A stretch of 64,000 nucleotides of DNA from Trichuris trichiura (taxonomy: Eukaryota; Nematoda; Enoplea; Trichinellida; Trichuridae), in contig JBAJFE010000026.1 of assembly GCA_037903355.1 (NCBI GenBank), forward strand, positions 2,480,001 to 2,544,000. The letters run 5' to 3'. Under the pieces are notes generated by a model. The model had not been told where the DNA came from. It saw only the letters and a program-made list of their open reading frames with translations, and ran no database searches. The position numbers and the translations under genes were made by a program. This document shows, in pieces, positions 33,832-44,699 of this stretch. Numbering within the stretch: position 1 is the stretch's first letter; every line of letters starts with the position of its first letter.

Positions 33832-35028
33832 CTGTCTAGCCTCGACCGCAAGGTTTAGGATGTAGTTATCACAGCCCTGTGTGCATGCGTAGGATTTCAG
33901 TTAAAGTTGCGGTTTTTTGAAAGTTTGAAATCTGCTTTCGCGCCAGAAATCTAGTTCCCGTGAGGATTCCCCTTCATCATCCACGGAAGACGGGCGCATG
34001 AGTCACCCGAATAACTTTAGTGTTTTTTTTTACAACGAAACAACGCCGTAATAATTTTTTACTCTACAAGAAATTGCCTTGTCTCGTATGAAACAGCTAT
34101 GTTTTCAAATCACAAACTTAGTTTAGATGCCTTGGAGGCTGGCAATGCTTTTCCATACATTGCTTACATATTTTGCTTGAACCCAGTTAATGTGCATGGT
34201 ATGGTATGTATGACCTCTTCTGAGGGGAAGGTGTGATTACTGATACAGTATGCAGAGCTGTAACGTGTCTAGGTAATGTATGGCGTGTTCTCCCAGCGCT
34301 AACCTACTGTGGCCGCCTCCGTCCTTCGTGTTCATTCTGTCTAATCGTATTTCGGCTTTGTGGTGTCCGTCATTTTGTCCAGTATTTTGCATTAAGGAAC
34401 ATTCAACCAATACTTTATCGGAGGTCGTATGCTAAGTTTAGTTTTTTCTAGTATTCCCTTTTTCCTGCTATTCTATATGTGGTTTTCCTACTTTTCTCAG
34501 ATCCAAAACAAATGTAACTGCTAACTTTAGAAACTCTGCCTGAGAACTTCAGCTGCCGTTGGGAAAACATATCTTAATTTTCCTCATGTTTTTAGGTACC
34601 TAGACAAAGTTAGAACCCTTAGCTAAGCAAACGATGCTTTGCTGAAGTAAAACTTTTTGCAGAATGACTAAATGGAGTGAGACTAATCTTAGCTAACAAC
34701 ATTCTCCACAATGGAACTGATCAAATATGTTGACCTCGGAAAAAGAGCAATTCTGAAATTTGATAACAACTTTCCTTTTTCTCGGCATAATGTTTGTTCA
34801 TATGAAGTTGAGTGCCGGTTAAAAACGAAGCCAAATTTTGAAAACATTGTTCTTTCTAACGGTCTTTCATAATTTTGTAAGAGACGGTCCGTTTCTTCAG
34901 TTTAAAAATGAGTAGAGCTTTTTGGGTGCGACAGGTGCGGTTGTCACAGTCTTATTGAACGATAAATGGAAATATGAGAAGTTTGTCATAGTGTTATTTC
35001 TTCGCAGAAATTTTATTCCTTTTTAAAC
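33832..35028. other. No gene seen
   Basis: Only a 72-codon plus-strand frame (34233-34451) with no supporting signal. Confidence 0.45.
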
Positions 35029-35349
35029 TCAATGGCAGTTCCTGCCGTAGATTTGTGATAAGGCAGAGTGCAGCTTTAAGCAATTCTTGAAGTAAGAAGC
35101 TTGTTTACTGAGCGATGCAACAAAGGACATTATAGATTTGTTGAAGAAATGCGCATCGTCAATCGTCATGAAATAGTCGGTCATGAAAATTTTTTGATCA
35201 ATTGTTTTTTCGTTGTTTTTACAGAGCATAATTCGTATCCTAACTGGTTGTAGGACAGTTATGAAAAAGCTAACATTAGTAAGTACGGTAAAATTTATAG
35301 TGGCGCAGCTGAGGATTAAGAGAAATGGACCGATCTGAAATTGTTCCAT
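35029..35349 (-). CDS. Small secreted or membrane-anchored protein, 106 aa
   Basis: A single uninterrupted frame runs from ATG 35349 to TGA. The first 30 residues are hydrophobic with a signal-peptide shape (MEQFQIGPFLLILSCATINF). The rest is helical with cysteines at MLCKN, KNCLKL and RNCH. Foldback copy B2 inserts about 60 bases upstream of the ATG, possibly in its promoter. No family is recognised. Confidence 0.5.
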   Translation of the reverse strand: MEQFQIGPFLLILSCATINFTVLTNVSFFITVLQPVRIRIMLCKNNEKTIDQKIFMTDYFMTIDDAHFFNKSIMSFVASLSKQASYFKNCLKLHSALSQIYGRNCH

Positions 35350-35409
35350 CTACATTGTCTATGTTTGTCTAGCTTTAGGAATGGAAAATAAGCTCTGAGT
35401 ATCTGTTTA

Positions 35410-35609
35410 CGGAGCGGAGCTCTACCACCTCACTGACGACGGAACTAGAGCGTTCCGAAAGCTTTGAACATTAAAAAGTTGAGTGCGTTGATATCTGTAC
35501 ATTATCTTAATAACGGCTCATCCATCCGTCGGTAGAGTAGTTGTTTTAGTTTAATTACAGATAACAGCACAACGAAAAAACGGGAAAAGCCGTAGAAGAT
35601 TTTAAAACC
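35410..35609 (+). repeat. Foldback-family monomer B2 with 11-bp flanking duplication
   Basis: This is a single arm of the B type, about 90% identical to the right half of B1, without the inverted partner. The core at 35433-35462 is intact (CTGACGA, stem CGGAAC/GTTCCG, AAAGC). GTATCTGTTTA lies at 35399-35409 and 35610-35620. A half element with its own duplication shows that monomers insert as such, rather than arising by later deletion of a palindrome. Confidence 0.8.
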
Positions 35610-36979
35610 GTATCTGTTTAATGGTATAATTTGTATGAGTGACACAGGGAGCATAGGGGTACTGGTAAAGTTTGGTAGTGTCAACCGTGAGGGAAGTTTT
35701 GCACTAAGGTGTAATATACATGAATCACCCGCAGCTTGTACCGTACAAATCGCAAAGTGGCAAAATTAGAAATAAAATAATTGGTCGTTTCATGTTCATT
35801 GACTGTCTGAGTTGATTCAATTTGTTTTTTTAATTGCGGTTTGAAAAGACGTCAGCGAAACAGTTCTGCTTGCGTACGTCTCTCTGACTGTACAATATTT
35901 GGTTTGTATGCAAGACTTTATGATTATTGTTGATGTGGCCGTGGGCAGGTTGGCCACCGACGTTGCCTTAACGATAGTTTAACTCGTACACGCTCACAGG
36001 TGTGCGTTAGCTTCTCTGGTACGGAACAATAGCTCTGAGCTCGCAACCATTGTAAAGACTAGAGAGAGAGAGAGTACAGCCACTTTATTATTTGCAACTG
36101 TTGCAGTATTAGTGAGGAACGATCATAGCCCTATTAATCGAAAGACAAGGAGTTATTGCTCGAGGAGACTGGTCGTTCCCAGAGGAATTTAACAAGTTTA
36201 TTACAGAATTAAGATTCAACTCGGTTGAGTGGTCTACTTTTAAAAACCCAATGATCTTGTCTGTTTTGACCTGATTGTGGCAGGTCTCATCGTGCCCATT
36301 TTAGCCGTCCCTCATTACAGCGGAGAACGCGCGTTACATTTCTACAGTCAATCCTGAATCGTAGGAAGTAACCGTTAAATAAGCGATTGAAGAGAAATGC
36401 ACGTCATGCCCAGCAGATTAATCTTGAAAAAATTATACAGAACAATAGGGAGCAGTACGTTCTGACTGACGAGCTAATTCGTATTACTCGAGTCTGATGC
36501 GTGACTCATGACTATCGTCAATGGGCAATCTCCTTGCGGCTCAGACCAGGGTGCAAAAGTCAGTTTTTTGGCCATTTTTTGAAGGTGCCCTTTTGAAACC
36601 GTTTTCGTTGCCTTACCTGCCCACGGAGCTGGCGGGGGAGAGCTGGATGATATCTCTGCGCGGACCAGTGCAGCGGTCTATCTTTATCAGGAGCAAACCC
36701 TGGCCCCTGATGCTGAGAATCCTCCTTGCAGGAACGCTGCCCAGCTACTGATCGCTCAACTTACTGTCAGACACAGAACCTGTTGCAGCTAAGATGGTCT
36801 TGGATGTTAATGCATGGGATTCGCGGGAATGTAGATAAATATACGCCTGGAAGATTATGCTGCTGGAAAAACAACTCAGAAATGAAGTCAAAAGAAAGTG
36901 AGAACTCATTTGATCGTACTTACGTAGTTCCGGCCAAACGTATTCTTTCTAAAAGGAAAAACGTACCCACCATACATTG

Positions 36980-37172
36980 ACGTAGACCCGCCTTGGACTT
37001 GGCAATTAGCGTCTAAACACTCGACGAGCAGAATTCCAAACCCGCCAAAGCAAACGATCTCAGCCCAACGGAAATTATCGCATATTACCCCACGGAAAAG
37101 TTCACGAACGAAGGAAAGGTAGACTCGCTAAAGCATATGGCCGCAGAAAAACGGAAAAGCGTCTCGTAGAAA
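36980..37172 (+). pseudogene. Decayed Tc1-like transposase C-terminal fragment
   Basis: From about 37035 the plus strand reads KPAKANDLSPTEIIAYYP, then GKVDSLKHMAAEKRK before a stop. This is the pattern of the Tc1/mariner end segment (PAxSPDLNPIENxW followed by a Gly-x-x-x-x-Ser-Leu helix). Upstream frames are broken by several stops and no catalytic aspartates are readable. The surrounding 35.9-37.5 kb has no other recognisable feature apart from a short AG run at 36062-36074. The family call rests on one motif. Confidence 0.35.
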
Positions 37173-37633
37173 CGGATCGCATGATAAGAAAGCAGTGACG
37201 AAAATGGTGCCATTAAAGTGAAACCCGCGAGGAAAAAAATTTTCGAAACATGGTCGGCTAGATATCATGTACTCTGGGATGAACCAAAAGGACATGTTCA
37301 GTTGCGGTAGTCACTCAGTGGAATGCACGGCCGCAAAATAAAGGAAATCTACTTTTTGAAAACGCAACGTATAGAAAGGAAGCCTTCGAAACATGACCAG
37401 CGAAACAAAATGCTTGCTGATCTGAACTAAAGGGGTTTAGCCATTGGTGATAGTCATAAGTCAAACATTAGACTTGATCAGTGCGATTTAAATCGTGCGC
37501 CCATCCAAGTGCACCTAAACATGGTGTTGCCAAGTTTAAAGAATGAAATTATAGTATTTCGCTTTGTACCTGCCTTCTTAAACGTTGCTGTGATAACTGC
37601 CTTGTAGATTAATAAAAGTTATGTGAACTTTCC

Positions 37634-37828
37634 TGAAAACATGATGCTTTTGTACGGGAGCGTGTGTTTTCATATGGAAAAATATCTTTACTACGGATTA
37701 TCTCCCGTTGTGAAGTAAAACAAAAAGATTTTTCTTTTCTTCCGGAGCTTTATAATAATCTCACCGCTGAAGACGGGTCGCGAAAGACCCGAAAGCCGGG
37801 AGATAATCCGTAATAAAGATATTTTTCA
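37634..37828 (+). repeat. Foldback element copy A4 with 13-bp flanking duplication
   Basis: It starts with the family tail (TTTTGTACGGGAGCGTG, then TTTTCATATG). It has arms ACTACGGATTATCTCCCG and CGGGAGATAATCCGTAAT, and a core at 37767-37796 (CTGAAGA, stem CGGGTC/GACCCG, loop GCGAAA, AAAGC). ATGTGAACTTTCC occurs at 37621-37633 and 37829-37841. The paralogous site near 32693 carries a single related ACGAATGTTCC, confirming insertion here. Confidence 0.88.
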
Positions 37829-37937
37829 ATGTGAACTTTCCGTGCAAAATTTTGATAACCCTTTAAAAGCATTCGCTAACTTAAATGCTTGGTGTCATTG
37901 ACAAAAAAGAATTAAGATGAAGCAGCCATGTTGGTAA

Positions 37938-38298
37938 ATTCTTTAATACGGCTTTGTATAGCCCGTTCATAATGTCTGAAATAAACTGAAGCAAATGCCC
38001 TACCAACGAATGGATGAGCATTTATTAAGGAAAAAGATTCAGAACAAACACTTAGCAAGGCAAGAACTTAATAGTAAGGCATTACTATTATCGCTGACGA
38101 CGGGACAAGGTTGGCCCTGAAAGCTCCGAAATTGCTAAGTGTTTGTTTTGAATCTTCCTTAGTAATTGCTCATCCATTCGTTGGTAGGGCATTTGCTTCG
38201 GTTTGATTTCAGACTTCATCATCAGACAAAGCCGTATTAAAAAATTTACCACCATGAAAATCCGACCCGTTAAGAAGCAGCTAGTATTCAAGATGCAT
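37938..38298. repeat. Foldback element copy B4 with imperfect 12/13-bp duplication
   Basis: Left arm and right arm are complementary (AATACGGCTTTGT against ACAAAGCCGTATT; CCTACCAACGAATGGATGAGC against its complement). The tail near 38250-38298 contains CCATGAAAATCCGACCCG. The core is at 38094-38124 (CTGACGA, stem CGGGAC/GCCCTG with mismatches, AAAGC). CCATGTTGGTAA (37926-37937) and CCATGTTAGGTAA (38299-38311) bracket it, differing by one base; the right one matches TTAGGTA in the empty paralogue. Confidence 0.8.
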
Positions 38299-38554
38299 CC
38301 ATGTTAGGTAATGCTAGTCCTCAATGTGTTTGTAAACTCAGTTCTAAAGCAAAGTGTTGGCTTTTGTTGAACTGAATGGCATGAATAAACAACTGCGGCT
38401 TTACGATTTGTTTGCTGTCGGTGATTTTCCAAAAGTTTCTGTGCCAAAGTTCGCCAAAGGTGAAATTGATTTGCACGTGTAATAGAAATGTGTATTCATC
38501 TTCAATATTCTTCTCTCCGCATCATTGCAATATGAGAGAGGCAAAATACGATTG

Positions 38555-38559
<5 letters not shown>

Positions 38560-38611
<52 letters not shown>
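38560..38611 (+). repeat. (ATT)n microsatellite
   Basis: About 17 uninterrupted ATT units. It directly abuts foldback copy A5, which may have inserted into or seeded the repeat. Confidence 0.95.
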
Positions 38612-38810
38612 TTCATGTTTGAATTGTTTGTTCATACGGAGAGATTCAAAAGGTTGTAATGGAAGCCCGCAGCTTTCGGACCGCACGTGACCCGTCTTCA
38701 GCGGTGCTAAAAATTAATGACGTTAATTTTGTGTTTTTTAACGGGTCAAACCCCGTACGAACAAACAATTCAAACATGAAAACGCATGGTCCCATACCAA
38801 AAAGTTATAT
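38612..38810 (-). repeat. Foldback element copy A5
   Basis: The outer arms CATGTTTGAATTGTTTGTTC and its complement (38734-38778 region, ending CAAACATG) pair. The tail contains GCATGGTCCCATACCAAAAAG as in A1 and A3. The core is on the minus strand at 38672-38701 (CTGAAGA, stem CGGGTC with a changed partner, AAAGC). The microsatellite blurs the left boundary, so no flanking duplication could be assigned. Confidence 0.7.
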
Positions 38811-39289
38811 TTTCGATACTCTTTATCCGCGGTTAATTCGTGCAAAATTTTTAGCGTTTCACCGCGTTATATAAAATACGCTATGAAAAAGGCCAAATAT
38901 CTTATATTCTAGCTGCGTATTTCATCCTGTCCGCTTGAATTCTTTCCGGAATGGTTATCATACCTAGTGATCCTTCGAAGCTTAGTACTACAGAATCTAG
39001 CTACGAAATAAAAACATCAATGAGACTGCGCTTGTCTAATCGGGTTAGCCATCAGGGTCCAGGCCGTTAGATACAAGAAAGGATGAAAGTAAAATGCTCT
39101 TTCCTTAAACGTCTGGGAATCACCTTGCTTTAATGAGCTAAGCGATGTACTCTTGCGCGGAATGATTACAGAACAGGGGAAATATAAAATACATAGGCGC
39201 ACTTAAGCAAAAATAGTGAACATCACACAGAACATATCTACATAGAGCAAAACGTCTGCGGCAGAAACGTTTGGGGCATCATGAATCAA

Positions 39290-39893
39290 TTTACCCACTT
39301 TCTGTAGGTGGGCGCAGATCCCCTGGAGAACAGTCGGTCCTACGGTTTCTTGAACTTGTTGGTAGCAAAACTTCACGCCTTAAAATGTTAGTCTCCGCAG
39401 CTGCCGGAGCTTTATCTAAAAACATTGATATAGGGAACTGTATCTGCCTTTTCTTCGCTTCATTGAATAAATCTCGCAGCGCCTTCAACGAACTCGTTTT
39501 TCCTCGTGTAACCATAGTGCCACGTTCCATGGATGGATCGTATTCAGCAGTCATATCCTTTAGGACCTGCGCTTGCCGGAAAAAACTGGCATTTTTTGCA
39601 GCTTTCAATCTGAGGGTGTTTAAGTTCCTGTATCTTCCATACGTTGTCGTCGCCGCTACCCGTAGGTGATTGCATCAGTTCCTCGAGCGAGTTCCTAGTT
39701 GGTGAACGGTTTTCCACAATCTTCTATGCGCTCCCTGATATTGTCTTGTATCATGTCGGGGAAACCTTCACCTCCCAACTCCTTGGCAATATCCACTATG
39801 TCCATGACCTCCTCATCGATGGCACCTAAGTCCTCACGTTCACTGACTATGCCTCCCCACAAACGCTTCCAGCAACCACTGACTGTGATCTAG
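39290..39893 (-). pseudogene. Pogo/Tigger-like transposase C-terminal remnant
   Basis: Reading the minus strand from 39893 gives the CWKRLW motif followed by LGAIDEEVMDIVDIAKELGG and ERIED, as in the region after the DDE domain of Jerky/Tigger-type transposases. After two frame changes and stops near 39690-39660, the frame 39608-39291 continues with VLKDMTAEYDPSMER and LRDLFNEAKKRQIQFPISMF. This is the typical DP-x-x-ER...QxxxxxF C-terminal segment. The catalytic DDE core is absent. It is dead DNA, but it shows that pogo-type elements of the kind able to mobilise the MITE at 17.9 kb lived in this genome. Confidence 0.65.
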
Positions 39894-40475
39894 GCTTAAT
39901 TTTGTGTACTGCCATGTAAAAGATGACGTCGCTATTTCACGCCAGACAAATCGCGTTGTTTAGAATGTGCAGATAACGAGGGCCGACTGTCCATTAGAGG
40001 AACATTTGTTCTGTTTAATGGTTGATTCGTGGTTGCGAAAAATAGAGCAAGCCGTGAATTAAGATCAAAAATGAGGAAGTTAAGCTGTTTTGTAGAGAAA
40101 GTCTGTTGTATTCTTAGTAGACCTTTTACAAATAGCTACTGACTGTTTTTAACGCATGTCTACTCGTCATTCTGTGAGGTTGCTTTGACTAGGCACGTAA
40201 AATACACGGCCCGCGGGCTACATGCGACCATTCGGAAGCCGTGGAAAGGGCATTGTAAAAGGTAATAAGGTAGTTGCAAATAAATGAGCATTTTGAACCG
40301 TTTTAATTTTTGTCAAATGTATTTGTTGCTGTTGCATACAACCCTGTTGCCATTTAAAATTTCGTTCTTCTGTTAAATTACTTCGTTTGGCAGCATCCAT
40401 GAAGATGGTTAAGCCCATCCTGTACGCACACTGTGTTTCTAAGTTTAAAAAAGTATATTCTGCAAAAGATTCTAT
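39894..40475. other. No gene seen
   Basis: A 66-codon minus-strand frame at 40218-40418 is Gln-rich but has no support. Confidence 0.45.
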
Positions 40476-40484
40476 TAAATTACT

Positions 40485-40673
40485 GGTTGTAAGGTCTTCT
40501 ACGGCTTTTCCCGTTTTTTCGTTGTGCTGTTATCTGTAATTAAACTAAACAACTGCTCTACCAACGGATGGATGAGCCGTTATTAAGAAAAAGTACAGAT
40601 ATCAACGCACTCAACTTTTTATTGTTCAAAGCTTTCGGAACGCTCTAGTTCCGTCGTCAGTGAGGTGGTGGAG
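40485..40673 (-). repeat. Foldback-family monomer B3 with 9-bp flanking duplication
   Basis: This is a reverse-oriented single arm, nearly identical to B2 and to the right half of B1 (GTAAGGTCTTCTACGGC to CAGTGAGGTGGTGGAG). The core is on the minus strand at 40631-40660 (CTGACGA, CGGAAC/GTTCCG, AAAGC). TAAATTACT occurs at 40476-40484 and 40674-40682. Confidence 0.8.
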
Positions 40674-40682
40674 TAAATTACT

Positions 40683-42801
40683 CGAATAAATCGTCTGTGT
40701 AGCTCTCATGACCACATAAGTGTGACCCATGTTGCCCTCATGGGACTGTCAGTTTGGAATGCCGGATTTAAACATGTCATGTAGAAATGGGTGCCATTCT
40801 TCCTGATTATGCGTCGAACTTGAGCCCGAAAGCTCTGTATAGTTTTTTATATAATGGGTTTCATTGTCATTAAACGTTAACATCTTGAAGAGATTTCAAC
40901 CCATTACAACGTGTTATGTTTATAAAGCTATGTCGTGTGTGGCGGTAAGTTCGTTTTTCGAGCGCTTTACAGCATTATCGATGAACAGTAATCCTGCACT
41001 GCTTCGGTGAAACTTAGCCTGTATTCTACTTGGTATTCGACACTACATAATTAGGTTTCTTTGCTAGCAGCCGCTGCAACTCTAGTGACTACGACGGCTC
41101 ATTTAGATTCATTGAATGTTACACTGCTGCTCATTTAAGATTCATTGAGTAGCAGCCTTTTATTCAAGGAAAGGACGTTTAGACTGCTAGCCTGCGGTAA
41201 TTCCTTGGATTTGCCTGAAGGCATCATAGTACTATCAATAAATGTCTGTTTATTACGGAAACTGTCATGTACTACTAAAATTGAGTGAATAATTAGGCTG
41301 CTCGCCAGTTTTTGTTGAAATACTATCGAATATTTTCGTTTGCTTTCTATGTTTTTTGTACGATTTATGAAGCTAAAGAACAATTTCAGTAGTCAACATT
41401 CCTTGTTGAGCAGCAGTTTGAAATAAGACTGTTCGTATGGTCACGTCATTGGGCACGAGGATATCTTGTAGGGGTTTTGTTTAGCGTTCATTTTTTGGTG
41501 GAAAATAACTGTTCTATTGCATGTTTTTTCTTTTCTCCCGCGAAGCTCTAAGTTTGTCCCATTGAACTCTGCTTCTATTGGGCAGCATCGGTTGCGTTTA
41601 CTTTTTAGGCATGACAACTGAACGAAAGTAATTCCACTTTTAGGTGAACAGTTAAAATAATGAACGTATGCGCGAAAATGGCTATTCATTGTTCTGCTGC
41701 TCTGCCGTTCAAAATTTTGCTTGTCTTGTGGGTTCTGAAGCGAATATCAAAAGTAACGGTTTTACAAATCTAGGTTGCTGCGGATTCACTTGCTTTCCTC
41801 GAAATAACATGTGGCTACATGCGTGTTCTTGAATACTGGATTTTTTGTTATGGGCACATTAGCTTTCATACCTGATGTTACGGTACACCCGTTTTTGTGT
41901 AATTTAATGTAGAAAAACTGAGCTTTCAGCACTATTCTACATGACCATCAGTTCACTCGCTGACAAGAAGAGTCTCAAAAGCTCCGTTATTCTATTTTCA
42001 TTTTGTGCTAACTTAAAATAGATTTACCGCCACGTCAGACATGAAATAAATAAGTCTTACGTGAGTATTGCTGTTGTTCCCTTAGAAAACGTAGCGCCGC
42101 ACGTTTTTGCCTTAAAACTCCGTACACCCACGCCAACCATCGAGCAAGCCATGCTTAGATCACGTGTATGAGGAAACGGTCACAATAGCATGGGAGATAA
42201 GGTTTGTTTATTGAAACGATATCTTCTTGGATAACGAAGCACAAATAAACTGCATGCTCCGTGATGCTATACAAAAAGATTGCATTATCTGCTCCGTTGT
42301 GTATAGTCTTCGCATTTCTGCCCACCTGGCGCCCACGCAGACTGTTCTGCGTCAGGTTGAAAATACTGAATTGCTTAAGTCGCTAGGTCACAGGAATTGT
42401 TAATATATAGGTCAATGGTTCTTCCGAAGGTATTACTGGAAAATTGCTTTCCGGTCCTTGAGCGTTGCGTTTGTTTTGCCACGCATTAATTGTAATCTCT
42501 TCGTGAGCGTCACTTCCAAGGTTTCTACGAATGTTAGCCAATTAATGTTTGTCCCAAGTTGGAGTGACAGGTATAGTGTCAAACTGGTTTGCCTTTTTTT
42601 CCTGTAAAGCCGACTTTTCCAGGCAAAAAGCCTTCGATAGTTTATGCTTTCTAATTTCTCAATTTCACGTCGGGATGCACATTTTCTACTCTTTAAATAA
42701 ACCGATTAAGAGCAGGATTGTATACTCTGCAAGCTTTTGTTCACTTGTGCTACTTGTGAGTGTTACGATTTTTGCTCACTCGTGAATTGACAGTGCGCTA
42801 G
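40683..42801. other. Intergenic upstream of the SLC46-like gene
   Basis: At 40810-40843 a decayed foldback core remains (CTGATTATGCGTC, then GCCCGAAAGCTCTG). No coding frame has support. The last few hundred bases are presumably promoter and 5' untranslated region of the transporter; no clear TATA box or splice leader acceptor was identified. Confidence 0.45.
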
Positions 42802-44355
42802 ATGGTCAGTCAGCAGAAAAGTGGTAAATTCACTGGACTGATGAAACGGTTACTCAGTGAAGTAACTGTTGAACCACTAGTGTTCTTAAATTTCCTTGCA
42901 TTGGCTTATTTTGCTGTTCCAATGCAGACAGGAATTTATAAGGTGCTGTGTATTAAAATCTTTCCTGGTAGAGACTGCACGAGTTTATCTAATGATCCAG
43001 CAGCTGAAGATGTACTGCAAAAAGCCGCAAGTTTATGGAGTCAGCTAATGGCCGCGTGCTATCTTGGTCCAGCACTCATTTCAGACACTTTAATGGGTGC
43101 ACTTGGTGATATATACGGCAGGAAAATTAACATTTTGATCGGTATCACAGGAATGATCGTTGCTTGGTATTCAACTATGGTAGTTTTTGCCTATCCTCAA
43201 CTTCCATTGTTCATTTTGCTGTGCTTTAATTTGATCGCTGGATTTACGGGTTTCCTGAGCATAGTATTAATCTCATCATTCGCATACTTGGCGGACGTTG
43301 TACCTGAAAAAGAGGATCTCACAACGCGAATGGTCATTTTGCAAATGGTAATTTCAGCCGCCGCGGTCATTGGCAGTATCTCAGCTGCAGCTTGCATTCG
43401 CGTCATGTCAAACGTAAAGGTTATTTGTATAGGCGTGCTGTTGATGACGATTGCTTTTTTCTACTCATTAATTCGACTGGATCAAGTGCCACCAGACGTT
43501 ATGCGTCGTTTGATTCTACTGAGAAAACAGCGGTTAGAGCGGAACGACAGTGTTCATGAGCATAATAATATTGAAATGGTCAAAAATAACCAGGTCCAAC
43601 CAGCTTCTGAATGTAAAACTTTGTCGTTAACGGAAGAAAAAGAAAAAGTTTCGTGCTCTTCGAAATTTTCTCGAATCGTTGGCCTAGTGAAGAAAGTTTT
43701 GCATGAAACTTATTTAACTTATACTAAACCTCGACCAGATCACAACAGGTTGTTCATCTGGATTTGTTTTTCCGTTTATTTCCTTCACGTAGTTGTCGAT
43801 ATGGGACTACAGCACAGCGTCTTCAACCTGTTCCTAATGAGAAGGCCATTGAGCTGGACAGCAGAAAATATATCGCTTTACCGTGGTGCCGCTGCTTTCA
43901 TAAACACAGCTGGAAGCTTCATTGGCGTACTTATCTTAAAGAAGTTGTTTAAATTTAGGGACACAGCTCTCGTTTTGACAGCGTTAATATCTTCTATTGC
44001 CGACCGAATTTTTACCGGCTTAAGTACAAAAGGGTGGATGATTTATGCAGCTACTTCATGTGGTTGTTTGTCGACCCTACTTCTTCCTACGATGAAGTCT
44101 TTTACTGCGCAACTGGTCGGTCACGACGAAGTAGGAAAAGTATTTACCGGATTCGGTCTAGGAAGCAACGTGGCGCATCTGCTTAGTGCTATCTTGTTGA
44201 ATTCGCTATACTCCGCAACTGTGTCGATCTATCCGGGTTTTGTATTCTTCTTTGGAGCATGCCTGTCGTTTATTGGTTCATTGTTCTTTGCCTTTGTACA
44301 TTTTGAGCAGAAGAAATACTTACAGAGCAATGAAAAAACCGACGAACGATTGTGA
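42802..44355 (+). CDS. SLC46/proton-coupled folate transporter-like MFS protein, 517 aa
   Basis: A single-exon frame runs from ATG 42802 to TGA. It has about twelve hydrophobic segments with a long charged central loop (residues about 230-310), the usual MFS 6+6 arrangement. The start EVTVEPLVFLNFLALAYF matches the VEP-x-x-FL signature of SLC46/PCFT proteins. GALGDIYGRK in loop 2-3 is the MFS signature, and TKPRPDHNRLFIW opens the second half. Length is normal for the family (about 450-520). Human relatives move folates, steroid conjugates or muropeptides with protons; substrate here cannot be told. It should act at the plasma or lysosomal membrane. No neighbouring gene suggests the substrate. 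Confidence 0.9.
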   Translation: MVSQQKSGKFTGLMKRLLSEVTVEPLVFLNFLALAYFAVPMQTGIYKVLCIKIFPGRDCTSLSNDPAAEDVLQKAASLWSQLMAACYLGPALISDTLMGALGDIYGRKINILIGITGMIVAWYSTMVVFAYPQLPLFILLCFNLIAGFTGFLSIVLISSFAYLADVVPEKEDLTTRMVILQMVISAAAVIGSISAAACIRVMSNVKVICIGVLLMTIAFFYSLIRLDQVPPDVMRRLILLRKQRLERNDSVHEHNNIEMVKNNQVQPASECKTLSLTEEKEKVSCSSKFSRIVGLVKKVLHETYLTYTKPRPDHNRLFIWICFSVYFLHVVVDMGLQHSVFNLFLMRRPLSWTAENISLYRGAAAFINTAGSFIGVLILKKLFKFRDTALVLTALISSIADRIFTGLSTKGWMIYAATSCGCLSTLLLPTMKSFTAQLVGHDEVGKVFTGFGLGSNVAHLLSAILLNSLYSATVSIYPGFVFFFGACLSFIGSLFFAFVHFEQKKYLQSNEKTDERL

Positions 44356-44445
44356 ATATTGTATTTCCACTTCTTTCTCAAACGTTCAGGCAATCTCTTT
44401 TCTCTTTGTGGCTATTTGAAAGTTTTTAACGTTTCTTCCAAAGTG

Positions 44446-44451
44446 AATAAA
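44446..44451 (+). terminator. Polyadenylation signal AATAAA of the SLC46-like gene
   Basis: A canonical AATAAA lies about 90 bases after the transporter stop codon, followed by TG-rich sequence. Position and strand fit; no other signal is closer. Confidence 0.6.
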
Positions 44452-44699
44452 GAAAACTGTCTAACCGTTAATCTCATAGAAAGTGCCTCTTACCGAAATT
44501 AACTACTGGTTTGCATGAGACCTTATTAGTACGAGTTATTTCTAACGAAGGTCAAGCACTGATTGTTGTGACTGTCATTATTTTAACAACTTTTATTTCT
44601 GATTTTCGTGCTCTCTTAAGAGAACAAACCCTTTATTAGTTCACAGATGTGATAGTGCGGTTTCTATAAAAAACCTTTTCGCGTCTTCATCGTCTGATA

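Larger units (their letters stand above)
37555..38450 (+). repeat. Local duplication, copy 2 (split by two foldback insertions)
   Basis: The three outer pieces (37555-37633, 37842-37937 and 38299-38450) together align with 32630-32960. They are interrupted by A4 and B4. Conserved strings include GATTAATAAAAGTTAT, ATTCGCTAACTTAAATG, TTGGCTTTTGTTGAA and GTTTGCTGTCGGTGATTTT. Sequence divergence between the copies appears moderate, so the duplication is older than the insertions. Confidence 0.75.

Noticed and set aside
38401..38690. Poly-Ile and poly-Leu ORFs
   Set aside because: They are translations of the (ATT)n microsatellite.
39271..39669. 132-codon plus-strand ORF
   Set aside because: The opposite strand matches a pogo-like transposase C-terminus; the plus frame is its shadow.
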